Below, one piece after another: positions 1 through 11,199 of a stretch of DNA of 64,000 nt (position 1 is its first letter; every line of letters begins with the position of its first letter). The DNA is from Malaya genurostris (lineage: Eukaryota > Arthropoda > Insecta > Diptera > Culicidae). Location: contig NC_080572.1 in the NCBI RefSeq assembly GCF_030247185.1, positions 91,155,435 to 91,219,434 on the forward strand, given 5' to 3'. Position numbers and translations under genes: made by a program. A model generated the notes under the pieces. That model saw only the letters and a program-made list of their open reading frames with translations. It ran no database searches and was not told the origin of the DNA.

Positions 1-780
1 TCGTAGATAGATTTTTAAAACTTGAGTAATGAGTATTATTTTTCGTAACTTTCAAAAGGGCATATCGCACGATATGTTAGTACCGAAATAATGTTTTTTC
101 CTTCGACACACGATATAATTTTTTCTTCTAGAACTGCTATACGGAGATGGCAGTTCAATTCGAACAGCTTTAAGCACTGATGAGCCGAAGACGAAACGTG
201 AAGAGAAAGAAATTATGTAGGTGTGTATGCAACAAACATTTGCACTTTTCTCGGAGAGAGATGAACCGATTTTCACAAACTTAGATTCAAATAAAAGGCC
301 CCATGGTCTCATAACCTACTGTTGGATTTTATTCGAGTCAACCTACCGGTTCAGGGGTGACAAGGAAAAATATGCAAAAGAATGAATCGATTTTTTTTCA
401 GAGACCTCATAATCAATTTCTTTGAACTTTGATTCGAAAGAACTTCATTCGGATGCGACTTCCGCTTCCGGAGTAACGGGGTAAAATATGCATGATTTTC
501 CCAGACAAATTTCTGGGATAGTTGATGATCAAATATATTGATTCTGGGTACAACGGATCTTCGTTTCTCATTCCGGAAGTACCAGAAAAAAATGATTGAA
601 TACTCCAAATTGGAAATCACTCCAGATACTCAGAAACGGCCGAATCGATTCTATCACGCTCGGATTCAAATGAAAGGTCTTATTATCTCATTGATGATAT
701 TGAATTTTTTTTTTTTTGGATCCGACTTCCGCTTCCGGAAAAACAGGGTGAAGTGAGTTTAAATGCAAATGTACACGGGC
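1..780 (+). repeat. Diverged copy of the long interspersed mosquito repeat
   Basis: This stretch carries degenerate monomers of the repeat seen again near 14.9, 20.9, 24.8, 32 and 63.4 kb. The phrase GAACCGATTTTCACAAAC lies near 260 and is followed by TTAGATTCAAATAAAAGG. 'CGACTTCCGCTTCCGG' occurs near 455 and 725, and 'GGGGTAAAATATGCA' near 478. The small reading frames across it are not coding; they arise because the repeat is short of stops in some frames. A hammerhead-like sequence lies inside at 145-200. Confidence 0.7.
145..200 (+). other. Hammerhead-like core sequence, copy 1
   Basis: CTGATGA at 177-183 is followed by a 9-nt GCC-GAA-GAC segment and by GAAAC at 193-197. This is the order of the hammerhead ribozyme core (CUGANGA, stem II, GAAA). 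Stem II has one mismatch here. A GTTC/GAAC mini-hairpin lies just upstream. I could not find a convincing stem III partner or cleavage triplet, so an active ribozyme is not shown. Homologous copies lie at 38993-39062 and 41064-41160. Confidence 0.35.
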
Positions 781-2039
781 AAAATTCCGTTTCTAGAAAT
801 GAGCAAAATGATTTGAGGAAAATAAAATATTTTCATGTTATGATAATACACCATGATTAAAACTTCTCGGATCATGATACATTTGGACTCATTTCGCTGA
901 AATTTAAACGTAACGCACTTGACGTTGTTAGGTATAACTTCAGGCGTGTTTCTGCTACGATGGTAATTTTTGCAACATATGAAAATATGAAATATGAAGA
1001 TCTCGAATATGAATTAAATGGAATGGTATGATGAACGTAATTTTTACGCGATTTTACCTAATATCTCAAATGATGTACGTTTGAATAGCAAAACAGTGTA
1101 AAGCTATGTTTTTTGAAAAACGACGACGCCTCAAATAACGTGTTTACTTGCGTTCATTGCTCCAGTTTTTATTTTGTGTTTCAGAATTCAGACACTTGAA
1201 CGAACTGCATGAAAAAACACGTGTGAATTCTTAAAATGAAACTCTATGTCGAATTCTTGCAAATACCGCGGATTGATTTTTCCTTTTATGTTTTCAAAAC
1301 ATCGTTTGCAAAATCGTCTTATTTAAAATATTTAATTGAATCAATACAGCTTGTATTGTTCTATCTATGAAACAAATTAATCAAAGTGGTTGAACAATTT
1401 TTTTCAGATTTTCGTTTCAAAAATCCAAATTCACAATCGAACTTATTTTTTGGATTACGCTAGCTCTCGGAATATTAATCTAGCAACAACGGTCGAATCA
1501 AATATGTAAAAATGCATTTATACAAAATGTAAAGTTGTTGTTTGTCAAATGAAAAGTGTATCCGTGTTTAGTCTTTTATGATGTAAATTTTCGGTTCATT
1601 ATGTTTATGTTGTCAATTCTGTATCAGCCGGTGGATAAAACAACACGATTATTAAATGAATATGCTTCAGGATCGAGTAAACATATTCAGTAATTCTTGC
1701 TTTTCAATGTCTGCTTTTTGTCTTACCATTAATCTATAAAGCAACCTATCACATCACTTGAGGCAGAGGGTTCAAAGTGATATCCGGGTAGAAAATTGGA
1801 GTTACAAGTTTTGAAAGGAATACATTCCTCAAGTAACGCATTTTCGAATCATGATTAATTTTCATGGTAGAAGAGTTATCGCTCATAATTTCATGAGAAG
1901 TTTCTTTCCGGATTTCTTTGCGTGTATAAAAGCGATGAAATCTTACGAATTGAAACGGTTATGCTAGTTTATACTCAGATAAACTTTCTTGTTGTTGTCC
2001 AAGCTTCAATGGAACATGTTTGAGTATTTTTATGGAAAT
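781..2039. other. AT-rich stretch, no gene recognised
   Basis: No reading frame with a recognisable domain, no splice-flanked coding block and no clear repeat border was seen. It is probably intergenic or intronic DNA downstream (minus-strand sense) of the visible exons of the host gene. Confidence 0.6.
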
Positions 2040-2088
2040 ATGAGTTATATGAGAAAGGTATAATTACACCACTAAGTGGATTAAACAG
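2040..2088 (+). repeat. Terminal fragment of the long interspersed repeat
   Basis: The phrase GAGAAAGGTATAATTACACC followed by ACTAAGTGGATTAAA matches the 3' end of the repeat copies that end near 16300 and 22890. It abuts the mariner relic that follows. Confidence 0.6.
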
Positions 2089-2089
2089 A

Positions 2090-2530
2090 TTATGTGTTCA
2101 TTGCTTGTATCAAATTTGTTGATTCGTTTAACAAAACGTCTGGAAAACTACCTGCGTGATTCATAGTACATTCTATGAAGTAACGACAAATATTGACAGT
2201 CAGGTCTCTGAAGGTAAATCGTCGATTCTCGAGCACCAATTTCTTGATTTTATTGACATGTTTATCATCAGTTGATGTTGATGGCCGTCCTGGATGTGGT
2301 TCGTCGTCAACGCGTTCTCGACTCTTTTTGAACAATTTGTACCAACCAAAAATACTTGCTCGCGACATAAAATTATCATCAAAGTCGATGAACGACTAAA
2401 TAGTTAAAATCGGGATAAAATAAACGCTTCTCATCTATTCTATCACCGAAGTTTTGTTCCGCATACAAAATATCATGGAACTGCTTTGTTGAATAATTTC
2501 ACTTATCGCCGATTGTACTTCTAATACTTC
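2090..2530 (-). pseudogene. Mariner transposase relic, N-terminal DNA-binding part
   Basis: The minus strand encodes a mariner-type N-terminus. An upstream piece reads IIQQSSMIFCMRN, then a frameshift, then ASIFGWYKLFKKSRERV, then GRPSTSTDDKHVNKIKKLVL and ENRRFTFRDL. The GRPSTST hinge and the LVLENRR second helix-turn-helix are typical of mariner transposases. The catalytic D,D34D domain is absent: the frame degenerates after about residue 70. The element is dead. It sits directly against the end of an interspersed repeat. Confidence 0.75.
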
Positions 2531-2639
2531 AGAAAGACAGACGTATACTAAACACTAATGAATATTTTGACGTGACACTTGACACAGATGTCACTGACAA
2601 ATTAGAAAAAAAAATTCGACGAATAAAATTTCCGCGCGA

Positions 2640-4270
2640 AATATAATTCAAAAGTCTTACTACTTTTTGCCCACAGTAGTAAATAATCTTTCAATGCTTA
2701 ATATTAGTTATTTATATTGCACTGACATACCAATGATATTCAGATGTTCAGATATCATACTTTGTTCAGAAGTTATAACTAACAGGCTATGAAGACTAAA
2801 AGTTTGGATACGAATAGTAATAAATGGGACAGTGCAATGTTTATAGAGTGCAAAAACCAGACACGGATTTTGCAATTCAAAAATCATTTAAATATATCTT
2901 TTTTTACAAGAACTGTACACAAAACCTTTGAATGTGCCAAACCCATGCAGACGGCAGAAAAACTTATAATGCAACAACCGGTTAAAAACATTTGTTTCGA
3001 AAGAACCAGATTAGTTTTTGTGCGGTACACAGCGAACTTCATTCGGTATTTTTTCATCTATTGACGAGTTAAGAACAGCTGAACTACCGAACATTTCCAT
3101 TCCACTGATATATCAGCACAAATAGATATTTCTTGACAGCAGTAGTCCAATTTAAGTGTGTATTTTGTTGAGATTCAGCGAAAAAATAATAAGTGTGTAT
3201 AGTTGTTACCCTACTTAAAGCATTTCAAATTTCGTTTCCCATCCACTTCGACCGACCTCCTGAGAGTATCCTTCAATTTAATAACATACTCTCCGACATA
3301 TTCTTTTATTCCAAGCTCTATATAAATGAATCAGGAGTCCACGCAATCATTCATTCGATCAACCGATTCAAATCGCCTTGCTAGAATGAAGCAATGTACC
3401 AATTAGCTAAATTGCATACAACATAGCCAACACCCCTTCAAATGCCATAGATGAACGTCGCAGGCCTAGTCCACCGGAAGCAGAAGATTACATTGCATCA
3501 GCCTCACCGGTAAGGTTCTTGGATCGGCTCGACCGGCGATTCGTTCAATGGGCCACGAACAATTGGTCGTTTAAAGGCGGCCGGCTGCATTGGGGAACCA
3601 ACCTGTCGTACGCAGAGAACTTACAGTCGTTTTACGTTACAACATTCCTCCGGTGTCGGTGTCTAGCAATCGCCAATAATTCTTTTGTGAAAAATGCCGT
3701 AACCGGACAAAAAAAAGTGGAACTTCTCGGAGTCGCAAATTTTTCCAATTGCTTGTACCTCGTCTAGTGGGGCAATCGGTGGTAAACAATCGGCTAGTCT
3801 GTTATGTGTTTCGATTGTAAGAAACAGTTCACACAGCTAACACAGATATTATTCAGAAAACAAGTTGCACAAAAAAGTGTTTTTGCGGAACAAGTGAACT
3901 TGCACGGAACCCCAGTACCCTAGACTACTGGCCCTTTTGCGATTTCTTCGCCTAAAACGCTCACACGTCTTGCTACCACTTTATTGCGATTAATGGCGCG
4001 GTATCTGATGGCGATGGGAAATAAAAATAATGATGCGGAAAAGTGATAGGAAACCGATGGCGAAAGTAGCAAAAACTAGCAGATGAAAGAGAGATAGACG
4101 CATGCCTTTTAAGATGATAAAGGAAGCGAATACTAAGTGGAGTTGTTCAACGGGTATGAGCTTCAACTAAATATGATTTTCCACGTTGATTTCGACACGA
4201 ATGAGGAGAAAGATTGTACAGCTTAAAAACTTACAGACAAGGAGGAGGAGGTGAAACGTTGGTAAATTAT
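2640..4270. other. No gene recognised
   Basis: Small open frames exist, for example 3519-3767 (+, 82 codons) in locally less AT-rich DNA, but they show no domain, no homologous frame elsewhere in the window and no splice context that I trust. A host conserved element cannot be excluded around 3480-3620. Confidence 0.5.
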
Positions 4271-4275
4271 CTCAG

Positions 4276-4316
4276 TCAATCAGTCAGTCAGTCAGTAATT
4301 CAGTCAGTCAGTAAGC
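4276..4316 (+). repeat. (CAGT)n-like short tandem repeat
   Basis: Repeated TCAG/CAGT units with two interruptions (an AATC and an AATT variant). Confidence 0.85.
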
Positions 4317-4550
4317 GAAGTGCGAACTCAAATAAATCGAAGACGCATGCGAACGCAAGAAAAATAGAATGTTTAGTGGAATTTAATTGTGAGAGACTTC
4401 ACAGTTTGCGAAACATGATTATCGCGATGCACTTCGGGCCAGTTGACGGTGGGTGAGCATCGGGTTCGTAGCTTGTTAGGCTCGTACTGATAAGTCATAC
4501 AATTACGAACAATTTAGACGCAAAATACTTTCGTGTCGACAAATGATTGC

Positions 4551-4684
4551 ATCGTAGAACACGACAGGAAGAAACTCGCTGGAACGTGTTTGATGGGGCG
4601 ATTCCAGTTGCTTGGTTCAACTTCCTTGAACCCTCGAGCGGTAAAAGAATCGAATGTCTAAATAGTAGCGCCAATGAATCATCT
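4551..4684 (+). repeat. Detached LINE 3' segment, direct repeat of 6363-6497
   Basis: These 134 bases are nearly identical to the 3' coding part of the LINE fragment at 6363-6497, including 'GAACACGACAGGAAGAAACT' and 'CCTCGAGCGGTAAAAGAATC'. In the plus frame both read EIVEHDRKKLA-type sequence, the segment after the reverse transcriptase fingers and thumb. The two copies lie 1.8 kb apart in the same orientation, with the reverse transcriptase body between them. Confidence 0.8.
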
Positions 4685-5107
4685 AGTTTAAAGATGTGAT
4701 TGATTAGATAGCTGATGGATTCGGTCACGCTAGCCTTCTGAGAGATTCATTCTAACAATGGTTATTGAAATTAGCCGTTCATTCGGAGTTATTCAAGTTT
4801 TAGTTATTTAGAACTTCTCAATTAGCTCAAGCTTAGCTCAAATGTACACCGATGACTAAATTTAAAATTTTGTCCGACATCACATTTATATTTTAATACT
4901 TTTTCCTTTAAGGGGTGTTGAAATATGCGACAGCAGTTTTTTTCTCTGTCGTCGAGCGGAATATCAAATGAGAAACATCAGTTTATTAAGTACAGAGAAA
5001 ACTGCTTTTGCATTTTTCAGCAAAGGCTGTTTTCCTAAGATTGTAAACAGAACCCTCTTCTTGGGTAAATGTCCGTACCTTGGACTTAACACTACCCATT
5101 CAAATCT

Positions 5108-6710
5108 GTGGAACACTTGCACCATTTTTCTTACACACTTTCATTAACTCCCTATATGTTTCCCGCATTTAAAAAAGGAAATAAGCAAAATGTAGAAAAC
5201 TATCGTGGAATTACATCAGTCTGCGCCGGATTTAAATTATTCGAGATTCTCGTGAGCAATGTTCTGTTCAGTGATATTAAAACATACATATCGACAGATC
5301 AACATGGATTTTTCCCAGGTAGATCTACAGCTACAAAGCTAGCTCAGTTTACGCTATTTTACTTGCGAAAATTCGAAAACTGGATGCTTCCAAAACATTC
5401 ACTGAATGGATCAGATTGTATCTCGTTGGTAGAACTCTCTCTGTCAAACTTGGAAATAACGAGTCAGATAATTTCTCCAACTCCAACAGGTGTACCTCAG
5501 GGTAGCAACCTAGGACATTTGCTGTTTTCTTTATTTTTTAATGATATTTGCTTTATCGTGCCACCAGGATGTAAGCTCATTTATGCAGATGAGATAAAAC
5601 TCTTCCTCATCATTCGATCCGAAGAGGACTGCATTGTTTTGCAAAAACAGCTCGATGTTTTCTGTGATTAGTGTACGCGTAACCGTTTGACGCTTAGTGT
5701 ATCCAAATGTTCTGTAGTTACCTTCACACGCATGAAAAACCCTGTTCTTTGGAGCTACACTGTTTCCGGAGAATGTCTCGAGAGAGTGGCCCTTATAACC
5801 GTTCTCACTTCCACATCCACTTTCACTTCATTTACACATCACTTCACTTGATTTTACCTATTACCAGTATCACGCTCAGTGATGTAATCACTGTAGTGAA
5901 AAAAATAATTTTTTCCAACAAAATTTTGGTGATTTGATGTTCGTAATAACAACAAGCTCATCTAAGTAATGATTTTTTCTCTGAAGCGACTCCCGTGATA
6001 AAGACCTACATTCACTTTACTTGGTTTTCACCGTGAAGTGATACCCGTAATAAGAGCCAGTATCAGTTGTCAGAGATCTTGGTGTACTACTGGATATACA
6101 GCTGTCCTTCAAAGACCACCACTGCATGTTATTGCTCAAGCCAACCGAAATCTTGGATTCATATTCAAAATAGCAAAAGAGTTCAAAGATCCATATTGTC
6201 TTCGATCACTGTACTTCACCCTTGTGCGATCAGTCCTTGAAACTTCGTCTGTGGTTTGGAGTCCTTACATATGTAGATGTCTGGATTAATCGAATTGAAT
6301 CAGTTCAAGCTAGGTTCATTCGTTATGCTCTTAGATATCTGCCATGGCGTAACCCTACAGAAATCGTAGAACACGACAGGAAGAAACTCGCTAGAACGTG
6401 TTTGATGGGGCGATTCTAGTTGCTTGGTTCAACTTCCTTGAACCCTCGAGCGGTAAAAGAATCGAATGGCTAAATAGTAGCGCGAATGAATCATGCAGAT
6501 TGCGTGGTATGGACCCGCTTGCCAAAAGGAGGAATATCTCTAGGGCCGCTTTTATTGGAAAATTATAATCGGTCAAATTGACGCTCCATATATACTTTCT
6601 CGAGTTAATATTAACGTACCACTTAGAACTTTAAGATCGAGGAACTTTTTAGGACTTGATCATCACTGATATTGATTATGGACAGAACGATCCCATAAGG
6701 AGCGGGTAGG
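5108..6710 (+). pseudogene. Non-LTR retrotransposon reverse transcriptase, broken (Jockey-like)
   Basis: The first open piece (5108-5671) contains the RT blocks FKKGNKQNVENYRGIT, DQHGFFPGRST, GVPQGSNLG and the catalytic region YADEIKLF. The usual YADD/FADD has become YADE, so the active site is damaged. After an insertion or rearranged part, 6060-6420 resumes in other frames with NRNLGFIFKIAKEF, SLYFTLVRSVLETS and RIESVQARFIRYALRYLPW. 6510-6700 gives RRNISRAAFIGKL and the C-terminal arginine-rich region. Several frameshifts and stops separate these pieces. The same family, with its FADD intact, lies on the minus strand at 53003-54060. The endonuclease domain is missing, consistent with 5' truncation. 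Confidence 0.85.
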
Positions 6711-6909
6711 GTCTAATACTTTTGAAAAATCATTTTTTTATTTTCTTTATATTTTCTTACAGTAAAACATTTGAAGATTTACTATATTTCTGTGAAATTT
6801 TCAAGCCTATTGGAACGAAACTCTGGAAGTTATGGACCTTTATCTATGGCTATCTCATTCTACGAAGAAGCAAGAGCTTGGTGCACAGGCCCAAGATTTC
6901 TACTTCGAT

Positions 6910-7891
6910 TGAGCGAAAAGCACAAATCTAATCAAACAGTTCTAGATTTGCACTAAACTGAGGATTTTGACCTTTGATTTGCGAAGAAGAAATCCTACTA
7001 GTTCTTTAGAAAACTTTTAGAGCCATTAGAACGGCTGGTTTTGTGTGATGCTCTCCACCGTTGTCCCCTTTTCGTTGTTTTTTCACCAATGCAAACGACT
7101 AGCAGCTGTGACGTAATCGCTTTTGTCGGAGGCGAAACTAGCTTTGCAAACGACACACAATACATCTGTTCGCAGTGGCGATAGAATCCAAACTGATCCA
7201 ACTTTCGTTAAGAGGTTTCTTTTTACGTGATTTCGTCTGTAGCTTTTTCAAAAAGCAGCATATAAAATTTTAATTTCGAATATTTCATTTCGGATTTGCA
7301 TTTCATTGAAAGTAACTATGCTGTACGGGATTCATTCCTGCCTTTCAGAAGGACCAAATTGTGGAACTCACTACGATATTAAACACTGTTTGGAACATTT
7401 TTCTCGAACGATTTGTTGTACAGCAGCAGATAATTTGTTCTCTTCCTCAGAACGCGTTCTGCTTGGCTGGTGTTGACATGGGTCAAATGAGACAGATTTT
7501 TCAATAGTGTACTATTGAAATACTTCAATGCTGTTGCTATACACGTTTGAGTTGAAAAATTTCGATTCTATTGGTAGTTAGATTATATAAATCCTTTCAC
7601 AGATTACTGAGCTATGAGCTTTAAGAGTACGAGAAAGGCAAATGCGCCTTATGAATTATTCTCTTTGATACTCATTTATACCAAACATTTCAGAAAAGTT
7701 TAATTTTGAATTATTTGAGATTATGTCACACAACTAAAAATTTTATCATAAAATTGTGATGATATTTCCGATGGTATGTAGCAAAAATTATGTTGATTCG
7801 TTAGATACAACAGGTGATATTCACGATCAAAAACTTATCACTCTCTCAGAGGGTACATTTTGAAAAGGCAAAGTAAGTCGTATTCACGACA
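6910..7891 (-). mobile_element. TGTCG-family large TIR repeat, copy A (truncated)
   Basis: This is one of four copies in the window (A here, B 9691-10590, C 42328-43852, D 56322-57505). The right end GTCGTATTCACGACA at 7877-7891 is the family's terminal inverted repeat. The left end is lost near 6910. Diagnostic internal phrases are CATTAGAACGGCTG, GACGTAATCGCTTTTGTCGG and TGACATGGGTCAAATGAGAC. No transposase frame is visible in any copy, so it would be non-autonomous. Confidence 0.7.
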
Positions 7892-9249
7892 AAAATCAAA
7901 CTGAAACGTTGGGGTCTATAAAAATTCTACTCTAACTATGCTGCGTTCATTTGTTCACTTCTAATTAGTCTGTGCTGAGATACAGTGGACACCTCAAATC
8001 ATGTTTTTTAAGAAGCGTTTTCAAAAATATTTCTCCACAGACTTATTTCTCAATATATTTCCACGAAAAAATATTCCAGCGACGAAAACTGTGAATTTAC
8101 CGCTCTAAATTAAACGACGTCAACGATGCGAATTTGCCTCCAAAACTTAAATGACATCAACCGATCGAAGCACCATCTGCATATTCTGCATGGTCGGTGT
8201 TATCAGATTTATATAGAATGTGTGAAAATTTACAAGTCAATCGTGTGATTCAAACTGAAGATCTAAAATTGGCCTACAGCAAACCAATCCGCGAGTGTTT
8301 ATTTTATTTTATTTTTTCAGTAGCGGTGTGTCATCTCGCGTTGCTTACAGCAATGCGAATAGAAGAAGCAGGATACTGGTGAGATCGTTCCTTAGAGATT
8401 TTTTTTCTTATTTACAATCTTTTTTATATTTCTCATTACTAAATGTCTGGCTGAACTAAACTCCGTCGGTTATTCGGAAAACGTATCAAGTATCATGTAT
8501 TTGGTTCAATATGCAATTTCACCTGGTTTCTGATCAATCGCGGGAAACTCACGGGTGGTCAACTAAGCTACACAGAAAGAAAAGATTAAACTTACACGAC
8601 ATGTAAACCAATCGTACTATTAAACAGACATCAGTTGAAACGAAAATCTGATTTAAAACCATGATTGATGTAAAATTACATTGAAATGCATTTACTTTTT
8701 CATCGAACAAGGCTGTATATTTACAAATCGCCTAGTTTTGTAATGTAACATTCCATTCAATTACCTGCTCCAAATATGTGCATGAAAATAAATGTGAATT
8801 CACAAAATATTTTTATCTGTGTAGGCTAGAATGTTGTGGGATTATTTGGATACGTCGATATACTTGCAAAAATGTTTAAAAACATAGCAAAATTGTGAAA
8901 ACCTTACTGTAAATTCCTTTGGATTCAGTTAATCTGAATTCTTTTTTATAAAAATATTGCATTTACGAAGAACGACGCTTAAAAAACGGTTTACCTGGGC
9001 ATCTCATTTAATCATTTTGCAAATATTTTTGTAACTTGCCGTAGAATGGTAACTATCTTTTTATTTTTCAAAAAGTTGCTTGAAAACCCGTCTTTTTTCA
9101 AATATTTAGATGAATTAATACCGTATGTCTATGAAACAAACTAAAAAAGGTGATTTTTTTTTGACTTTTGCTACATGGTGTTCTAAATTTATATGAATTA
9201 TCCCTTATGATATCAGTTCTCTGTTAGCCGGTGTTAGGTGTTAGCACTC
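7892..9249. other. AT-rich DNA, no gene recognised
   Basis: No domain-bearing frame or defined repeat border was found. The stretch separates TGTCG copy A from the Penelope-like fragment. Confidence 0.5.
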
Positions 9250-9690
9250 CTAGTTTGAAATTGGTTTAGATTTAGTGTTCAGCAGTATGAACTACCAATT
9301 GAAAGCTTTAATAGGTTCATCAAAAGATCCTACAGAGAATTTGAAAAAGTCTGGGGTATACAAAATCTCGTGTCCTCATTGCGATAAAATATACATCGGA
9401 CAAACAAAGAGAACACTAGACATTCGTTTCAAGGAACATATGACAAAATTGAAGTCGTGTCGTGTCCTCATTGCGATAAAATATACATCGGACAAACAAA
9501 GAGAACACTAGACATTCGTTTCAAGGAACATATGACAAAATTGAAGTTTTGTGTTTTAGAACGTCATTTGTATACCCTTTTAACAGTTTTCATGGCAGGT
9601 GGTCCAATGGGCCTGTTTTACAATCTAAAAGAGGTAAGAATGTGTTCAAACTATAATACAATAAAGCAGTATTTCAAGAGCAAATTTTAT
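9250..9690 (+). pseudogene. Penelope-like element GIY-YIG endonuclease fragment with internal duplication
   Basis: The frame starting before 9275 reads NYQLKALIGSSKDP, then KSGVYKISCPHCDKIYIGQT and KRTLDIRFKEHMTKLK. This is the GIY-YIG nuclease of Penelope-like retroelements: GVY and YIG motifs, the CPHC zinc-binding pair unique to that lineage, the catalytic arginine in LDIRFKEH, and a conserved EH. The element's reverse transcriptase is not upstream. A 92-bp unit (9369-9460) is repeated at once from 9461; 92 is not a multiple of 3, so the duplication shifts the frame and breaks the protein. The downstream part (GGPMGLFYNLKE) is not recognised. The fragment abuts TGTCG copy B at about 9690. 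Confidence 0.85.
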
Positions 9691-10590
9691 TGAAAAACCT
9701 GTCTCATTTAACCCATGTCAACACCAGCCAATCAGTACAACAAATCGTTTGAGAAAATGTTCCGAACAGTGTTTATATCGTAGTGAGTTGCAATTTGATC
9801 CTTCTGAAAGGCAGGAATGAATCCCGTACAGCATCCGGATAGTTTCTTTCAATGAAATGCAAATCCGAAATGAAATATCGAAATTAAAATTCTATACGCT
9901 GCTATTTTTATAGCCGGGCGGGCGGTCCCATTAGTGAAAAAGCTACAAACGAAATCAGGTAAAAACAGACTTCTCAACAAAAATCGGATCAGTTTGGATT
10001 CTATCGCCACTGCGAGCAGATGTATTTTGTGTCGTTTGCAAAGCTAGTTTCGCTTCCGACAAGAGCGATTACGTCGCAGCTGCCAGTCATTTGTTTGCAT
10101 TGGTGAAAAAGCAACGGTGGAGAGCATTACACAAAATCAACCGTTCTAATGGCTCTAAAAGTTTTCTAAAGAACTATTAGGATTTCTTGCTCGCAAATCG
10201 AAAAGAAATATCCTCAGTTTAGTGCAAATCTAGAACTGTTTGATTTAATTTTTGCACTTTTCGCTGTGTGAAATTCACAGTAATCTAGATCAAGTGAAGC
10301 CTTCTTCGTTTTTGCGAAAAATGTGGAAAAAGGGAATGCTTGCATAATTCATACAATTGATCAACTAATTCGGAAGTGTTAAGTGTCAGTTGTTTTCGTA
10401 TTTACTACATCCAGTTATCGCCCTTATTCTGAATAACGACGTATTGATTTTTCGATCGAATGTGGTTCGATCGAATCATAACTACCTTTGATTTTGCTAG
10501 CGTTATTGGGAATACGAATGAAATACGAGCGAAAAAACGATACGACGTTATTAAGAATAAGGGCGTATGTCTCTGACATTACCCACCGGC
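9691..10590 (+). mobile_element. TGTCG-family repeat, copy B, carrying a MITE
   Basis: It begins in the middle of the family sequence at TGAAAAACCTGTCTCATTT and runs through the GCCACTGCGAGCAGATGTAT and TCTAAAAGTTTTCTAAAG phrases to the family end GTCTCTGACATTACCCACC. The terminal TIR has decayed (CGTATTTACTACATCC). A 147-bp MITE interrupts it at 10419-10565. Confidence 0.7.
10419..10565. mobile_element. 147-bp MITE with about 25-bp TIRs
   Basis: The left end CGCCCTTATTCTGAATAACG and the right end (reverse complement CGCCCTTATTCTTAATAACG) form a long inverted repeat. TAT is present on both sides (10416-10418 and 10566-10568). Copies C and D of the host repeat show the uninterrupted sequence (CCAGTTATGTCTCTGAC at about 43822-43838), which defines the insertion exactly. 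It has no coding capacity. The 3-bp target duplication suggests a PIF/Harbinger-type origin, but this is not certain. Confidence 0.85.
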
Positions 10591-11010
10591 TTTTTTTTTA
10601 ATATCGAAAATAATCGCTTTTTCCACCACCCTAACAAGGAAATGGTAACCCTAATAACCAAAAAAAGGAAGGTTATAATGTTTTTCGAACTTTTTTAATA
10701 AAACGTACACGTATAATTATAATTACAGAGGATGCTATTTCTGTCGCCAATTACAAAGCAATGCTTCATGGGGCCGCCAGGAAAACTTTTCGATGAGTTT
10801 TGGTTGCAACGACTAGTGACTGGAAAAAAACCTATAGTTTCGACGAAATTTTGGTCTAAAATTTTTAACCTCTGTATTGTGCTGGAATTGTACAATGTCT
10901 AACTTTTGCTTTTGTCCAGAGAGTAGCAATAATGCTGGCGACCTTCTTGTGGACTATAATGCCATATTCAATTGACCAAAATGCAAGAGTTGTTACTGGC
11001 AAGGGATCAG
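10591..11010. other. Unassigned DNA
   Basis: No gene was recognised. The small frame at 10695-10895 (minus) has no family features. Confidence 0.5.
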
Positions 11011-11095
11011 GGTCATTTCGTCGAAAGCCATTTCGCCGAAAACCGTTTCGCCAAAAGTCATTTCGCCAAAAGTCATTTTGCCGAAAGTCAGTTCG
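11011..11095 (+). repeat. TTTCGCC-rich short tandem repeat, left block
   Basis: Six or so imperfect units of about 15 bases with the core CATTTCGCCGAAAGT. A matching block lies at 12451-12524, on the other side of the ORF1 copy. Confidence 0.85.
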
Positions 11096-11199
11096 GTTTC
11101 ACATCTCATCCAAGTCAGTCGACAAACCAAAACCGCTTACGTTCGGGACAGAAGAAACCAAGTACAGTATTGTGTAGTGAACAATAGAACGATCTCGAA

